64,000 nucleotides of DNA. Origin: Rhodoferax sp. GW822-FHT02A01. GTDB lineage: Bacteria; Pseudomonadota; Gammaproteobacteria; Burkholderiales; Burkholderiaceae_C. The stretch covers positions 5,394,001 to 5,458,000 of the forward strand of contig NZ_CP152376.1 of NCBI RefSeq assembly GCF_038784515.1. Reading direction: 5' to 3'. Positions 41,883-50,813 of this stretch are shown one piece after another (positions within the stretch are counted from its first letter, which is position 1; each line of letters begins with the position of its first letter). A program made the position numbers and the translations under genes. The notes under the pieces were generated by a model. It was not told the origin of the DNA, searched no databases, and saw only the letters and a list, made by a program, of their open reading frames with translations.

Positions 41883-42599
41883 TCAGCTACTGTCAATTTC
41901 TGGCAGTATTGTCTGACCATTCATGGTTTGCGAGCGACGCCACGCCTTCAGCAGCTCCTGCCTGCTTTTGGGATAACGCACGCCGAGCAGCGCAACCTCG
42001 GTGATCCGGTCTGCGCGAAAGTTGCGAAATCCGTTGCGCAGTTCACACCAGCACATCAACACGCGCGCCTGGTCGAAATAGACAAGCGCAAAAGGCCAGA
42101 CGGTGCGCTGCGTATTTGTTCCCGCCCCATCACTGTAGGCAATTTGAAGTTTGCTTTGTTGACGGATGGCCGCGCGCAAGAGGTCCGGGGCTACTGCATG
42201 GAGCGGGATCTCTTTTCCCGCGCCGATCAGCAAGGCCGACTCCTGCAACTCCCGACGCAGATCCGGTGGCAGTACGGCCGCAATCTTGGCCAGGGTGCTC
42301 AATGCCCCGTTGGCCAGCGTTCGGTCACCGCGGTCGGCAACCCAGCGCATCCCAAGCACCAACGCGTCAAGCTCTTCGGAGGCAAACATCAAGGGCGGGA
42401 GCATGAAGCCCGGCTTCATGACATACCCAACCCCGACCGCCCCCTCGATGCCAGCGCCCTGCGCTTGAAGACTGGCGATGTCGCGATACAGTGTGCGGAT
42501 GCTGACACCCATTTCGGCGGCCAGGGTCTGTGCGCTCACCGGTCGCCGGTGGCGTCGCAGAACCTGCAACAGAGCTAGAAGACGTTCGGATCGGGACAT
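41883..42599 (-). CDS. YafY-type HTH/WYL-domain transcriptional regulator
   Basis: A 238-residue regulator with an N-terminal DeoR-like HTH (QTLAAEMGVSIRTLYRDIASL, about 25-45) and a WYL-type sensing domain (about 125-215, KLQIAYSDGAGTNTQRTVWPFALVYFD). WYL domains sense nucleic acid or nucleotide-like ligands in many systems. The neighbour is a VOC protein, a pairing often seen with YafY regulators. The start is MSRSERLLALL. Confidence 0.87.
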   Translation of the reverse strand: MSRSERLLALLQVLRRHRRPVSAQTLAAEMGVSIRTLYRDIASLQAQGAGIEGAVGVGYVMKPGFMLPPLMFASEELDALVLGMRWVADRGDRTLANGALSTLAKIAAVLPPDLRRELQESALLIGAGKEIPLHAVAPDLLRAAIRQQSKLQIAYSDGAGTNTQRTVWPFALVYFDQARVLMCWCELRNGFRNFRADRITEVALLGVRYPKSRQELLKAWRRSQTMNGQTILPEIDSS

Positions 42600-42667
42600 G
42601 CCACGATCATATGCACTGAGCCACTGGCGGGCACGCAAGGGTCCGCGACTGATTTACCCTACACCCC

Positions 42668-43264
42668 ATGCCCCAATCCCTTTCATCCACCGTCGAGAGC
42701 GAACTGCTCATCAAGAAAAGCCGCTTCATCGGCTGTGTGCAACCGGTGCCCGACCGCGCAGCCGCGCAGGCCATTGTTGCCAGCCTCAAAGCGCAGCATC
42801 CCGGTGCGGCACACGTCTGCTGGGCGTTGATGGCGGGGGGACACTCGGCTGCGGTGGATGATGGAGAGCCCAGTGGCACGGCAGGAAAACCCATGCTGGA
42901 AGTGCTTCGCCACCAGGACCTGGAGGGCGTGCTGGCGACCGTGGTGCGCTACTACGGTGGCATCCAGTTGGGAGCAGGTGGCCTGGTGCGGGCCTATACC
43001 GATTGCGTGGCGCAGGCGCTGAAGAACGCCGTCAGGGTTCCCATTGTCAAGAGCAAGACGCTGCACTGTGCCGTGCCCTATGCACTGGAGGGCATGCTGC
43101 GCCGGGAGATCGAAGCAGCCGGTGGTGCCCTATTAGACGTGCAGCACAGTGGCGATGTCGAGTTTGCGTTCAGTCTGGCAGAAACTTCAGCGGATGCCCT
43201 GGTGGCCCATTTGAATGAAGCGGGGCAAGGCCGCATTGCCTGGCGGGACGCCAACGCGTCATGA
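42668..43264 (+). CDS. yigZ: YigZ/IMPACT family protein
   Basis: A 198-residue UPF0029/IMPACT-type protein. The N-terminal domain shows IKKSRFIGCVQPV, AHVCWALMAGG, DDGEPSGTAGKPML and VVRYYGGIQLGAGGLVRAY, which are the conserved blocks, and a ferredoxin-like domain (about 140-198) follows. Homologues bind ribosome-related or nucleic-acid targets; the exact role is unsettled. Its stop overlaps the converging cobA gene by 6 nt. Confidence 0.93.
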   Translation: MPQSLSSTVESELLIKKSRFIGCVQPVPDRAAAQAIVASLKAQHPGAAHVCWALMAGGHSAAVDDGEPSGTAGKPMLEVLRHQDLEGVLATVVRYYGGIQLGAGGLVRAYTDCVAQALKNAVRVPIVKSKTLHCAVPYALEGMLRREIEAAGGALLDVQHSGDVEFAFSLAETSADALVAHLNEAGQGRIAWRDANAS

Positions 43265-44023
43265 CAGCCCAGGTGCGGTCAAGTGCGCCAGTGTCACCAC
43301 CTTGCCGATGACCAGCAAGGTTGGCGGTTTGACCGCATGGGTCTTGGCCGTTTGCGGCAGCTCGCACAGGCGCGTGGTCCAGATCTTCTGCTGCGGCCAG
43401 GTGGCGCGATAGATCAGTGCGGCGGGTGTCTGCGCATCCAGGCCCGCAGCCTGCAGTTCGCGCGCTATCACTTCCAGTCCGGTGACGCCCATGTAGATCA
43501 CGATGGTCTGATTGGGTTGCGCCAGCGCTTTCCAGTTCAGGTCGATGCTGTGGTCCTTGAGGTGTCCCGTCACGAAGACGCAGCTCTGCGCCAGGTCCCG
43601 GTGTGTCAGTGGAAAGCCAAATCCTGCCGCAGCCCCCAGGGCCGCAGTAATGCCCGGCACGATTTCCACCTCGATGGCGTTCTGCACCAGCACGTCCAGT
43701 TCCTCACCGCCCCGGCCAAAGACAAACGGGTCGCCGCCTTTGAGGCGCACCACCCGCTTGCCCCACTTGGCCTTGTCCACCAGCAACTGGCAGATTTCTT
43801 CCTGCGACAGGGTGTGGTTGCGCGCAGCCTTGCCCACGTAGATGCATTCGCAATCCGCAGGCGCCAGCTCCACAATGCCGGGCCCCACCAGGTTGTCATA
43901 GACCAGCACCTCGGCCATCTGCAAACGCCGCAGGGCGCGCAGGGTCAGCAGCTCACGGTCGCCCGGTCCGGCGCCCACCAATGACACCGTGCCCGGTGCC
44001 TGTTCCGACAATCCGCTGATCAT
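43259..44023 (-). CDS. cobA: uroporphyrinogen-III C-methyltransferase
   Basis: SAM-dependent enzyme that makes precorrin-2 from uroporphyrinogen III, the branch-point step to cobalamin and siroheme. The 254-residue single-domain SUMT has VSLVGAGPGDRELLTLRA, RLKGGDPFVFGRGGEE and EIVPGITAALGAAAG. The start MISGLSEQ overlaps the ferredoxin stop (ATGA). It is the last gene of the cobalamin operon. It lacks the CysG dehydrogenase domain, so a separate precorrin-2 dehydrogenase is needed for sirohydrochlorin, the CbiX substrate. Confidence 0.93.
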   Translation of the reverse strand: MISGLSEQAPGTVSLVGAGPGDRELLTLRALRRLQMAEVLVYDNLVGPGIVELAPADCECIYVGKAARNHTLSQEEICQLLVDKAKWGKRVVRLKGGDPFVFGRGGEELDVLVQNAIEVEIVPGITAALGAAAGFGFPLTHRDLAQSCVFVTGHLKDHSIDLNWKALAQPNQTIVIYMGVTGLEVIARELQAAGLDAQTPAALIYRATWPQQKIWTTRLCELPQTAKTHAVKPPTLLVIGKVVTLAHLTAPGLS

Positions 44024-44358
44024 GCTTGTGGCCCTTGGTGAAACACGAGGTCCTGCACCACACGTCCATGCACCAGATGCTCCTCGACGATGCGGTCCAT
44101 ATTGACGTCCGTCACGTTGTAGTACCAGGTGCCATCGGGCTGCACGCACATCACCGGCCCCCCCTTGCAGGCAGCAAAGCAGTTCACGCGGCTGCGTTTG
44201 ACGCGCAGCTCACCTTCGTGCACGCCCGCTGCCTTGAACTTGTCGCCCAGGCTGTCAAACAAGGCCTGCGATGCGCCGTCTTCGGTGCAACGCGGGCCGG
44301 TGCACACCAGCAAATGGCGCTTGTACGCCGCGATCTTGGGTTTCTGCAACTCACTCAT
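44020..44358 (-). CDS. thioredoxin-like [2Fe-2S] ferredoxin in cobalamin operon
   Basis: A 112-residue ferredoxin of the thioredoxin-like class with cluster ligands Cys19 and Cys24 (LLVCTGPRCTEDGA) and Cys60 and Cys64 (VNCFAACKGGP). Cys71 is extra. It sits between cobJ and cobA with 4-nt overlaps on both sides, so it is made together with the corrin enzymes. It probably supplies electrons to a reductive step (cobalt reduction, ring-contraction chemistry or the missing precorrin-6 reduction), but the partner is inferred. Confidence 0.87.
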   Translation of the reverse strand: MSELQKPKIAAYKRHLLVCTGPRCTEDGASQALFDSLGDKFKAAGVHEGELRVKRSRVNCFAACKGGPVMCVQPDGTWYYNVTDVNMDRIVEEHLVHGRVVQDLVFHQGPQA

Positions 44359-45341
44359 TCCGTTCCTTCTTGCTCGGCAGGCAGTGCTTCTTCCACTTCC
44401 TGCGGCGTGCTCAGCACCCATTCAATATAGTCCTGCGGCAGACCGTGCCGGGTTGCCAGACTCAGCGTGCTGGCGCCCTCCAGATAGTCCAGGCGCAGAT
44501 TCTCCATCCAGCCCAGCAGACCTGTGGACAGCGAGCGCCCGGCCTTTTCACCGACGCGGGTACTGCCGCCATCGTCCAGATCATATTTGTTGGCATAGCC
44601 GCGCGGCGTGACCATCAATCCATGCTGCACAAAAGTGTGGCTATTGCCGATCAGCACGGTGGTGAGCATACCGATGTCGCACTCGCTCATTTTGTCCAGC
44701 GTGGTGAACTCGATGCGCTCGCGCCGCCGGTAGGCCGACTTGACCACGGCCACCGGCGTGTCCGGCCTGCGGTGGCGCAGAAACAGCGCCTGCGCCTGCA
44801 CGATCTGCTGAGTGCGCCTGCCGCTCTTGGGGTTGTAGAGCGCCACCACAAAGTCCGCAGCAGCCACGGCATCCAGCCGCCGCGCAATCACCGGCCAGGG
44901 CGTGAGCAGGTCACTGAGCGAGATGGAACAGAAGTCGTGCGTGAGCGGAGCACCCACCAGCGCTGCACAGGCGTTGATGGCAGAAGCCCCCGGCACCACT
45001 TCCACTGCCACGTCCGTCTCTGGAGTCCAGCCCGCCTGAAACAGCATTTCATACGTCGGCCCAGCCATGCCGTACACGCCGGCATCGCCGCTGGAGATCA
45101 GCGCCACCTTCTTGCCCTCGCGGGCACTGGCCAGCGCATGCACCGCACGGTCCAGCTCCTCGGTCATACCCTTGCGCACCACCTCCTTGCCTTCCAGCAA
45201 GTCAGCCACCAGCTTGATGTAGGTGACGTAGCCGACCACCACGTCAGCCTCGGCAATGGCGGCGCGGGCCCGGTGGGTCATGTGGTCATGGCTGCCCGGA
45301 CCAATGCCGACCAGCATGATCTTGCCCTGCGTCTCGCTCAT
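44355..45341 (-). CDS. cobJ: precorrin-3B C17-methyltransferase (CobJ/CbiH) with C-terminal extension
   Basis: Ring-contracting methyltransferase of 328 residues; the family core is about 240-250. The core shows IMLVGIGPGSHDHMTHRA, VALISSGDAGVYGMAG and VEVVPGASAINACAALVGAP, and ends near VLIGNSHTFVQHGLMVTPRGYANKY. About 80 further residues (GWMENLRLDYLEGASTLSLA and a Glu-rich tail) have no Cys, so this is not the Fe-S CbiH60 type. It overlaps cbtA and the ferredoxin gene by 4 nt each. Confidence 0.92.
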   Translation of the reverse strand: MSETQGKIMLVGIGPGSHDHMTHRARAAIAEADVVVGYVTYIKLVADLLEGKEVVRKGMTEELDRAVHALASAREGKKVALISSGDAGVYGMAGPTYEMLFQAGWTPETDVAVEVVPGASAINACAALVGAPLTHDFCSISLSDLLTPWPVIARRLDAVAAADFVVALYNPKSGRRTQQIVQAQALFLRHRRPDTPVAVVKSAYRRRERIEFTTLDKMSECDIGMLTTVLIGNSHTFVQHGLMVTPRGYANKYDLDDGGSTRVGEKAGRSLSTGLLGWMENLRLDYLEGASTLSLATRHGLPQDYIEWVLSTPQEVEEALPAEQEGTE

Positions 45342-46162
45342 TGTGAGGCTCCCATTTCCCCGGTAAGGCGCGTCGATTGGCCGCCTGAGATGTCAGCCAG
45401 CACAGGCCGCAGCCAGCGCTGGAACGCCGGGGCGGCGACCAGCCCCATGCTGCCCCAGAACGACAGCGACACCCAGGTCGTCGCCCACACGAACTGGTCT
45501 GCCAGTTGCGCCAGCGCCGCATGCGCCGTGGCGTCATAGCCGGCCAGGGCATCACCCTGCAATTGCGGCGCTCCCACAACAAACGGCACTGCGAGTAGCA
45601 CGACTGCCACGGCCCAGCGCCAGCGCGCGCGGGCAAATCCGGCAATGGCGCACGCCATGCAGGCGCTGCCCACCGCCAACAGCCACCAGAGTTGGCGCGC
45701 ATGCAGCGATGCGGCCTGCATGCCGGGCACCTCGGCCGGCAAGCCCAGCGTGGGCCAGAGATGAAAACTAAGCCACCCCGCTACGGCCACCAGTCCGGCC
45801 AGGGCGCGCGAGCCCAGGGCCGCGCCGCGCTTGAGGTGCCAGATGCCCATGACCACAAACATCAGCAATGCCATGCTGAATGCGTGCAACACGTTGGCAA
45901 CCCAGGTCCAGGTGGTGCGCTCGGCGCCGTTTTGCGGCTCCCACGCTGCGGCATCGTGTTCATGCTCGTGCGCCGTTGCCATGCTGGCATGGGCAGGCGC
46001 TTCGACCGCGTCGTGAACCTGCGGCGCATCTGCCTTTTGCTCCTCGAACGCTTCCGCTGCCAGGATCAGCGGTGCTGCCTGCCAGTGCTGCACGCCGGTC
46101 TGCACCGAGCCGACCAGCAGGGCCGTGCCCAGTGCCGCCCAAATCAAGCGATGAAAAATCAT
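45338..46162 (-). CDS. cbtA: CbtA-family cobalt transporter subunit
   Basis: A 274-residue membrane protein with about five or six helices, a His-rich loop (HASMATAHEHEHDA) after TM1 and a conserved FHLWPTLGLPAEVPGM stretch. CbtA is predicted to import cobalt together with CbtB and is usually B12-regulated. It lies inside the operon between cbtB and cobJ. Confidence 0.92.
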   Translation of the reverse strand: MIFHRLIWAALGTALLVGSVQTGVQHWQAAPLILAAEAFEEQKADAPQVHDAVEAPAHASMATAHEHEHDAAAWEPQNGAERTTWTWVANVLHAFSMALLMFVVMGIWHLKRGAALGSRALAGLVAVAGWLSFHLWPTLGLPAEVPGMQAASLHARQLWWLLAVGSACMACAIAGFARARWRWAVAVVLLAVPFVVGAPQLQGDALAGYDATAHAALAQLADQFVWATTWVSLSFWGSMGLVAAPAFQRWLRPVLADISGGQSTRLTGEMGASQ

Positions 46163-46186
46163 GGAGGTCTCCAGCGGGTGGGTGAA

Positions 46187-46378
46187 TCAATGGCAGGGTT
46201 TGACGGTGATGTGGCGCACGTCGTGCGCAGCGTTGTGCGCAAACGGACTCTCGGCGAAGGCCACGCCATAGAGCACCACCATGCCCAGCAGTGCGCCTGC
46301 TGCCAGTTGCAGCATCAGGCTGCGGATGGCACTGGTGCTGTGGCCGATGGAGAGAGGGGAAGTTGCGGAAGAGGTCAT
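46187..46378 (-). CDS. cbtB: CbtB small cobalt transporter subunit
   Basis: A 63-residue protein with one transmembrane helix (LAAGALLGMVVLYGVAFAE) followed by a His-containing C-terminus (FAHNAAHDVRHITVKPCH), which is the CbtB pattern. The start MTSSATSP was chosen because it leaves 2 bp after the upstream cobE-like stop. It is 24 bp upstream of cbtA. Confidence 0.9.
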   Translation of the reverse strand: MTSSATSPLSIGHSTSAIRSLMLQLAAGALLGMVVLYGVAFAESPFAHNAAHDVRHITVKPCH

Positions 46379-46380
46379 GG

Positions 46381-46845
46381 TTACTCCTGAAGGGTTGCAT
46401 ACATCGGGTCGCACATGGCTACGGAAACCGTGGCGTTGCGCCCATCTGCGCCACGGTGTTTGAATTTCTCAACCAGCAAGGCCGACATGTCCAAGGCCTG
46501 AGTTCGCCCCAGATACCTGGCGGCCCCAAGTAGTGCGGCAGCCTCGCTGACGGACGGTGTGCCGGTGTGCTTGCGCACTGTCTCGGACGGGTTGGGCACT
46601 TGCACCACGGCCAGCTCCAGTGCGGCATAGAAGTGCACGTTCCAGCCGTACAAGGCGGCACAACCAAACAGGCCGGGCTCGTCGGCCTTCAGATCTATGC
46701 TGGACACGGCGACGACCTGCGATAGCTGCAACCCGGCTTGCATCAATGCGCCATGCAAGGCCTGCTCCAGCGTCAACACAGAGGTTCCGCGGTCGCACCC
46801 TATGCCGAGTGACACTGTTGCTGCAGGTTCGCGCCGAAGACTCAT
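46381..46845 (-). CDS. cobE: CobE / CbiG C-terminal-domain protein
   Basis: A 154-residue protein corresponding to the C-terminal CbiG/CobE domain (SLGIGCDRGTSVLTLEQAL, VVAVSSIDLKADEPGL). It overlaps the cbiG N-terminal-part gene by 4 nt. In most genomes CbiG is one chain; here the two domains are separate genes in tandem, as in several proteobacteria. The role is in cobalt-precorrin-5A processing, with the domain function itself uncertain. Confidence 0.88.
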   Translation of the reverse strand: MSLRREPAATVSLGIGCDRGTSVLTLEQALHGALMQAGLQLSQVVAVSSIDLKADEPGLFGCAALYGWNVHFYAALELAVVQVPNPSETVRKHTGTPSVSEAAALLGAARYLGRTQALDMSALLVEKFKHRGADGRNATVSVAMCDPMYATLQE

Positions 46846-47621
46846 GCCGCTTGCCCTAGAGGAGGACGGTAGACCACCAGCCGCTCATGCAGCTCCACCC
46901 AGCGCGCCACGGGAATCTCCGCATCGGTGATCCACAGCACCGCCTTGAAATACTGCAGGTCCACCTCGTCGAAACGGGTGAAGGTGTGGATGTTGGCTGG
47001 CAATGCTGTCGAACGGGTCCACCAGTGGTGGCTGCCGGTCTCCTGCACCACGGCCACCGGCTCGCCATTGACCACATGGGCCGACACGCGCGTGATGTTG
47101 ATCTTGGGCGCCTCCACCTTCCAGCCCAGCTCGCGCCCCAGAATGTCCACGGGAATGGTCTTGCCCACATCGGACGCGGTGGTCAGCACCGGCGTGGCGC
47201 CCAGCATGGCAGCTACCGTCTCGGCCATGGCATTGGCACCCCCCACATGGCCGGAAAGCACTGGGATGACGAACTGCGCCGCATCGTCCACCACCAGCAC
47301 GCCGGGGTCTTCGTCCTTGCTCTTGAGGTGCGGTGCAATCAGCCGCACCACGGCGCCCAGCGATACAAAGAATACGATCTGGTCAAAGTCTGCAAACAGC
47401 GCTTCCATCTCGTCACGGAACGCACCGCTGTAGGCGCGCACCGGGTTGTGCAGCCCTTCCATCAGGGGTGCAAATTTTTCGGCCACGCACACACTGGCGG
47501 CGGGCATCTGGCGCGCCAGCGCGGCGGTTTGCTGCGCACCGTGCTTGGTGATGGCCACCAGCACCACGCGCACCGGTGTGTCCGCGTCGTGGGCTGCATG
47601 CAGCGTTACGGGGGTCGTCAT
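46842..47621 (-). CDS. cbiG: cobalt-precorrin-5A hydrolase, CbiG N-terminal/middle part
   Basis: A 259-residue protein with the CbiG N-terminal domain (VFFVSLGAVVRLIAPHLKSK, GVLVVDDAAQFVIPVLSGHVGGANAMA) and middle domain (about 170-259). It opens the delta-lactone of cobalt-precorrin-5A with loss of acetaldehyde in the anaerobic pathway. The C-terminal domain is encoded by the next gene. Presence of CbiG marks the cobalt-early route. Confidence 0.92.
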   Translation of the reverse strand: MTTPVTLHAAHDADTPVRVVLVAITKHGAQQTAALARQMPAASVCVAEKFAPLMEGLHNPVRAYSGAFRDEMEALFADFDQIVFFVSLGAVVRLIAPHLKSKDEDPGVLVVDDAAQFVIPVLSGHVGGANAMAETVAAMLGATPVLTTASDVGKTIPVDILGRELGWKVEAPKINITRVSAHVVNGEPVAVVQETGSHHWWTRSTALPANIHTFTRFDEVDLQYFKAVLWITDAEIPVARWVELHERLVVYRPPLGQAA

Positions 47622-48415
47622 TCCTGTGTTTCCTCTTCCGAGTCGGCGGTGGATTTCTTGCGGCAGCCGCGCAGCAGCTCGCCGCGCGGGCGGTCGGGGT
47701 TCTTGACCAGCAACAGCGAGAGATAGTTAACCTTGGTGCCCTTGAGCGCGGCCACGTTGGTGACAATGCGCTCCACGGGTGAACCGGCCTTTTCGATGAA
47801 GCGGCTATGCGCCAGCAGGCCCCGGCGCTGCAGCAGGTCGATCAGGTCATCCAGCAGCGGCTTGACCTTCATCAGCACCAGGGTGTCGAAGTCGTCCAGC
47901 ATTTTTTCCACGGCCTCAATGCCATAGGCCGCCGGCACGATGGCAATGGTGTCGTCCTGCTCGGACAGCGGCATCTGCAGTTGCGCACAGGCCGCGTTGA
48001 ACGAGGTCACACCCGGCACGATGTTCACACGTGCATCGGCGTCCAGCTCGCGCAGCACGCGGGCCAGGTAGCAAAAGCTGGCATAGGTGGAGGCGTCGCC
48101 TTCCACCAGAAACAACACGTCCTGGCCGCCAGCCAACAGGTCACGCACCGTCTCGGCGGCCTTGAGCCAATGGCGTGCCAGTTTCTCTGCGTCATGCGTC
48201 ATGGGGAACAGCAGCGACTGGTGCTGTGCCGGTGGCGTCAGGCCCGCACGCAGGGCGATGTCCAGCGCATAGCTCTCCTTGCGCAGGCTGCGCACCGGGT
48301 AGGTCCAGATGGTGTCTGGCTGCTGCAGCAGCGCCCAGGCGCGGCGGGTGATCAGGTCCGGGTCACCCGGCCCCAGCGAGACGCCGTACAGCGTGCCCTT
48401 GTGGTGTGTGCTCAT
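47618..48415 (-). CDS. cobI: precorrin-2 C20-methyltransferase (CobI/CbiL)
   Basis: A 265-residue SAM methyltransferase acting after cobalt insertion. Motifs are LYGVSLGPGDPDLITRRA at the start, LFLVEGDASTYASFCYLA and VNIVPGVTSFNAACAQL. A Lys/Arg/Glu-rich tail (CRKKSTADSEEETQE) ends the chain. It has 4-nt overlaps with cobL upstream and cbiG downstream. Confidence 0.93.
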   Translation of the reverse strand: MSTHHKGTLYGVSLGPGDPDLITRRAWALLQQPDTIWTYPVRSLRKESYALDIALRAGLTPPAQHQSLLFPMTHDAEKLARHWLKAAETVRDLLAGGQDVLFLVEGDASTYASFCYLARVLRELDADARVNIVPGVTSFNAACAQLQMPLSEQDDTIAIVPAAYGIEAVEKMLDDFDTLVLMKVKPLLDDLIDLLQRRGLLAHSRFIEKAGSPVERIVTNVAALKGTKVNYLSLLLVKNPDRPRGELLRGCRKKSTADSEEETQE

Positions 48416-49713
48416 GCGCGCTCTCCTGCCTGGGCGCAGACAATCCACACCGGGTTTTCGGCTGCCATGCGGTGCATGTGCAGAATCGGTTTGCTGCGCG
48501 CGGCCTGCAGTTGCAGCACGTCCCAGGTGGCGCCGTTGGCCTTCAGGGCCTCCACCGCAGCAGCCAGGTTTTCCAGCGTCACAAAGTTCATCACCAGCCA
48601 GCCTTGTGGCTTGAGGCGCTGCAGAATCAACGCAATAAGCTCCGCCAGCTCGCCACCGGAGCCGCCCACAAACACCGCGTCGGGGTCGGCCCAGTCCTGC
48701 AAGCCTTGCGGCGCCTTGCCGTGCACCAGGCTGTGGTTGCTGATACCCATGGCGAGCCGGTTGCGTTGCACGATGGCTGCGTCGTCCTCATTTTTTTCGA
48801 TGGCATACACATGGCCGTTGCGGCACAGGCGCGCCGCCTCCAGGCCCACGCTGCCAGAGCCTGCGCCTATGTCCCACACCACGCTGTCGGCACGCAGCTG
48901 CATGCGCGCCAGCGACACGGCGCGCACCTCGTTCTTGGTGATCAGGCCCTTCTCGGGGTGGCGCTGCTCAAAGCTGGCGTCCGGCAGGCCAAACAGCACC
49001 TGCGGCGCGCGCTGGCGCGTGCGCCACAGCAGCACCACGTTCGGGTCGGCAAACTGCAACTGCGCAGCCGCAGCGATGGTCACGCCGCTGACCACGCGCT
49101 CCTCGGGCTGGCACAGGCGCTCGGCTACGGCCATCTCCCACTCGCCATCCAACTGCTCGGTCACCAGCATGCGGGCAATGCGGTCCGGCGTGTTGAAAGG
49201 GCTGGTCAACACCGCCAGGCGGTCGTGCTGGCGAATGTCGCGCAGCAAGGCATAGAGGCCGTGGTCAGGCGCTGCGCCCGCTTGCCACTCGCCCGCGTCC
49301 TTGCTGTGCACCGAGGCAAAGCGCATCTCCTGCCAGGGCAGGCCCAGGCGCGCGCACGCCAGTTGCAGGGTGGATACGTTGGGGAATACCTCGATGGCTT
49401 CTATGCATAGGCGCGAAGCCAGGTAAGCCGCAATGCCATGGCACAGCGGGTCGCCGGTGGCCAGCACCGCCACACGCCGGCCGTCAGCCTGCGCGGCGCG
49501 TATCCATTCGGGCACCTGGCTGAGCGCACCCGTGAGGTCGCGCTGCTCGGCATGCGGTGCAATCTCCTTGGCGAGCAGCTTGAGCGTGCGCTCAGCGCCA
49601 ATCACCAGATCGGCATGCCACAGGTGTTGCCGGGCTTGCGCTCCCAGGCTGGCTGCGCCATCGTCCAGCACACCCAGGATGCGGCATTTTTCCAATACGT
49701 TGTCGGTGTTCAC
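48412..49713 (-). CDS. cobL: bifunctional precorrin-6Y C5,15-methyltransferase/decarboxylase (CobL, CbiE-CbiT fusion)
   Basis: A 433-residue fusion: the CbiE methyltransferase domain (about 10-220, VIGAERTLKLLAK, VAVLATGDPLCHGIAAYLA) and the CbiT-type Rossmann domain (about 245-433, VVWDIGAGSGSVGLEAARL, FVGGSGGELAELI). It methylates C5 and C15 and removes the ring-C acetate carboxyl. The start is GTG, overlapping the cbiD stop as GTGA. Confidence 0.94.
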   Translation of the reverse strand: MNTDNVLEKCRILGVLDDGAASLGAQARQHLWHADLVIGAERTLKLLAKEIAPHAEQRDLTGALSQVPEWIRAAQADGRRVAVLATGDPLCHGIAAYLASRLCIEAIEVFPNVSTLQLACARLGLPWQEMRFASVHSKDAGEWQAGAAPDHGLYALLRDIRQHDRLAVLTSPFNTPDRIARMLVTEQLDGEWEMAVAERLCQPEERVVSGVTIAAAAQLQFADPNVVLLWRTRQRAPQVLFGLPDASFEQRHPEKGLITKNEVRAVSLARMQLRADSVVWDIGAGSGSVGLEAARLCRNGHVYAIEKNEDDAAIVQRNRLAMGISNHSLVHGKAPQGLQDWADPDAVFVGGSGGELAELIALILQRLKPQGWLVMNFVTLENLAAAVEALKANGATWDVLQLQAARSKPILHMHRMAAENPVWIVCAQAGERA

Positions 49714-50813
49714 GAAGCCTCCGCTATCTTGCGACCATCAAAGTCGCAGACCAGCACTTGCAGTTCAAATTGATCGGGGTAGCGCGCGCGCAGCGTCTGT
49801 ATGACGCGCTGCGCCAGCGCGGTATGAAACGCCGCACCCAGGCCCAGCGCATCCATGCGCTCACCGGCGTAGCGCGCGGTCTCGTTGCCGCGAATGGCCT
49901 CGCACACATCGGGTGCCGCGCCCACGCCAGCGGCCAGTTCGGCCAGCAGACCGGTGTCCACTTCGGCGCGGCCGGCGTGGGTGATGGTCTCGCCCTGCGC
50001 GATCTTGGTGAGCTTGCCCACCATGCCACCTATCACCACTTTCTCAATGCCGGCCTTGACGGCTGCACCCAGGGCGTAGCGCAGGAAGTCCCCCATCTGC
50101 ACAAACGCGGCCTGCGGCAGCGAGGGCAACTCTTCCATCACGAATTTTTCGGTACGCCCGCCAGTGGTCAACACCACCACACCATGGCCCAGCGTGCCCG
50201 CCACCTGCACGCCCTGGACCACGCTGGCGCGGTAGGCAGCGGTGGAGTACGGCTTGACGATGCCGGTGGTGCCCAGGATGGAAATGCCATCCAGAATGCC
50301 CAGGCGCGCGTTCAGCGTCTTCTTGGCCATCTCCACACCTTGCGGCACCGAGATGCAGACCTCCAGCCCCACTTCGTCCAGCAGGCTGTGGCCTGCGGCG
50401 CGCACATTGGCTTCGATGTTGCGGCGTGGCACCGGGTTGATGGCGGGCCCGCCCACCTCCAGCCCCAGGCCCGGCATGGTGACCCGCCCTACCCCAAAGC
50501 CGCCGGTCAGCACCACTTGCCCAGCCTTGTGCGGCAGCAGGCGCACGTCCACCGTCAGGTGGGCTTTGTCGGTGCAGTCGGGGTCGTCGCCCGCGTCCTT
50601 GATGACCATAGCGTGGGCCACACCGGCGCTCACGTCCACGCGACCATCCTGCACGGCAAAGGTAACCACGTCCCCATTGGGCAGCAGGCACTCCACGGTG
50701 GCTGGCACTTCGCCTGTCACCAGGCCGAGCACCGCCGCGCGCGCAGCCGCAGCAGAGCAGGCACCGGTGGTGAATCCGGTGCGCGTGCCGCGTGGCGCGT
50801 CTTTGTTCATCAT
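49710..50813 (-). CDS. cbiD: cobalt-precorrin-5B C1-methyltransferase
   Basis: A 367-residue CbiD with the N-terminal RTGFTTGACSAAAARAA block and GFGVGRVTMPGLGLEVGGPA, and GISILGTTGIVKPYS later. It is found only in the anaerobic pathway. Start MMNKDAP at 50813 gives an ATGA overlap with cobH. Confidence 0.94.
   Translation of the reverse strand: MMNKDAPRGTRTGFTTGACSAAAARAAVLGLVTGEVPATVECLLPNGDVVTFAVQDGRVDVSAGVAHAMVIKDAGDDPDCTDKAHLTVDVRLLPHKAGQVVLTGGFGVGRVTMPGLGLEVGGPAINPVPRRNIEANVRAAGHSLLDEVGLEVCISVPQGVEMAKKTLNARLGILDGISILGTTGIVKPYSTAAYRASVVQGVQVAGTLGHGVVVLTTGGRTEKFVMEELPSLPQAAFVQMGDFLRYALGAAVKAGIEKVVIGGMVGKLTKIAQGETITHAGRAEVDTGLLAELAAGVGAAPDVCEAIRGNETARYAGERMDALGLGAAFHTALAQRVIQTLRARYPDQFELQVLVCDFDGRKIAEAS

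Noticed and set aside
46379..46420. Possible second cobalamin riboswitch before cbtB
   Set aside because: Only 2 bp separate cbtB from the previous gene; no B12 box is present.
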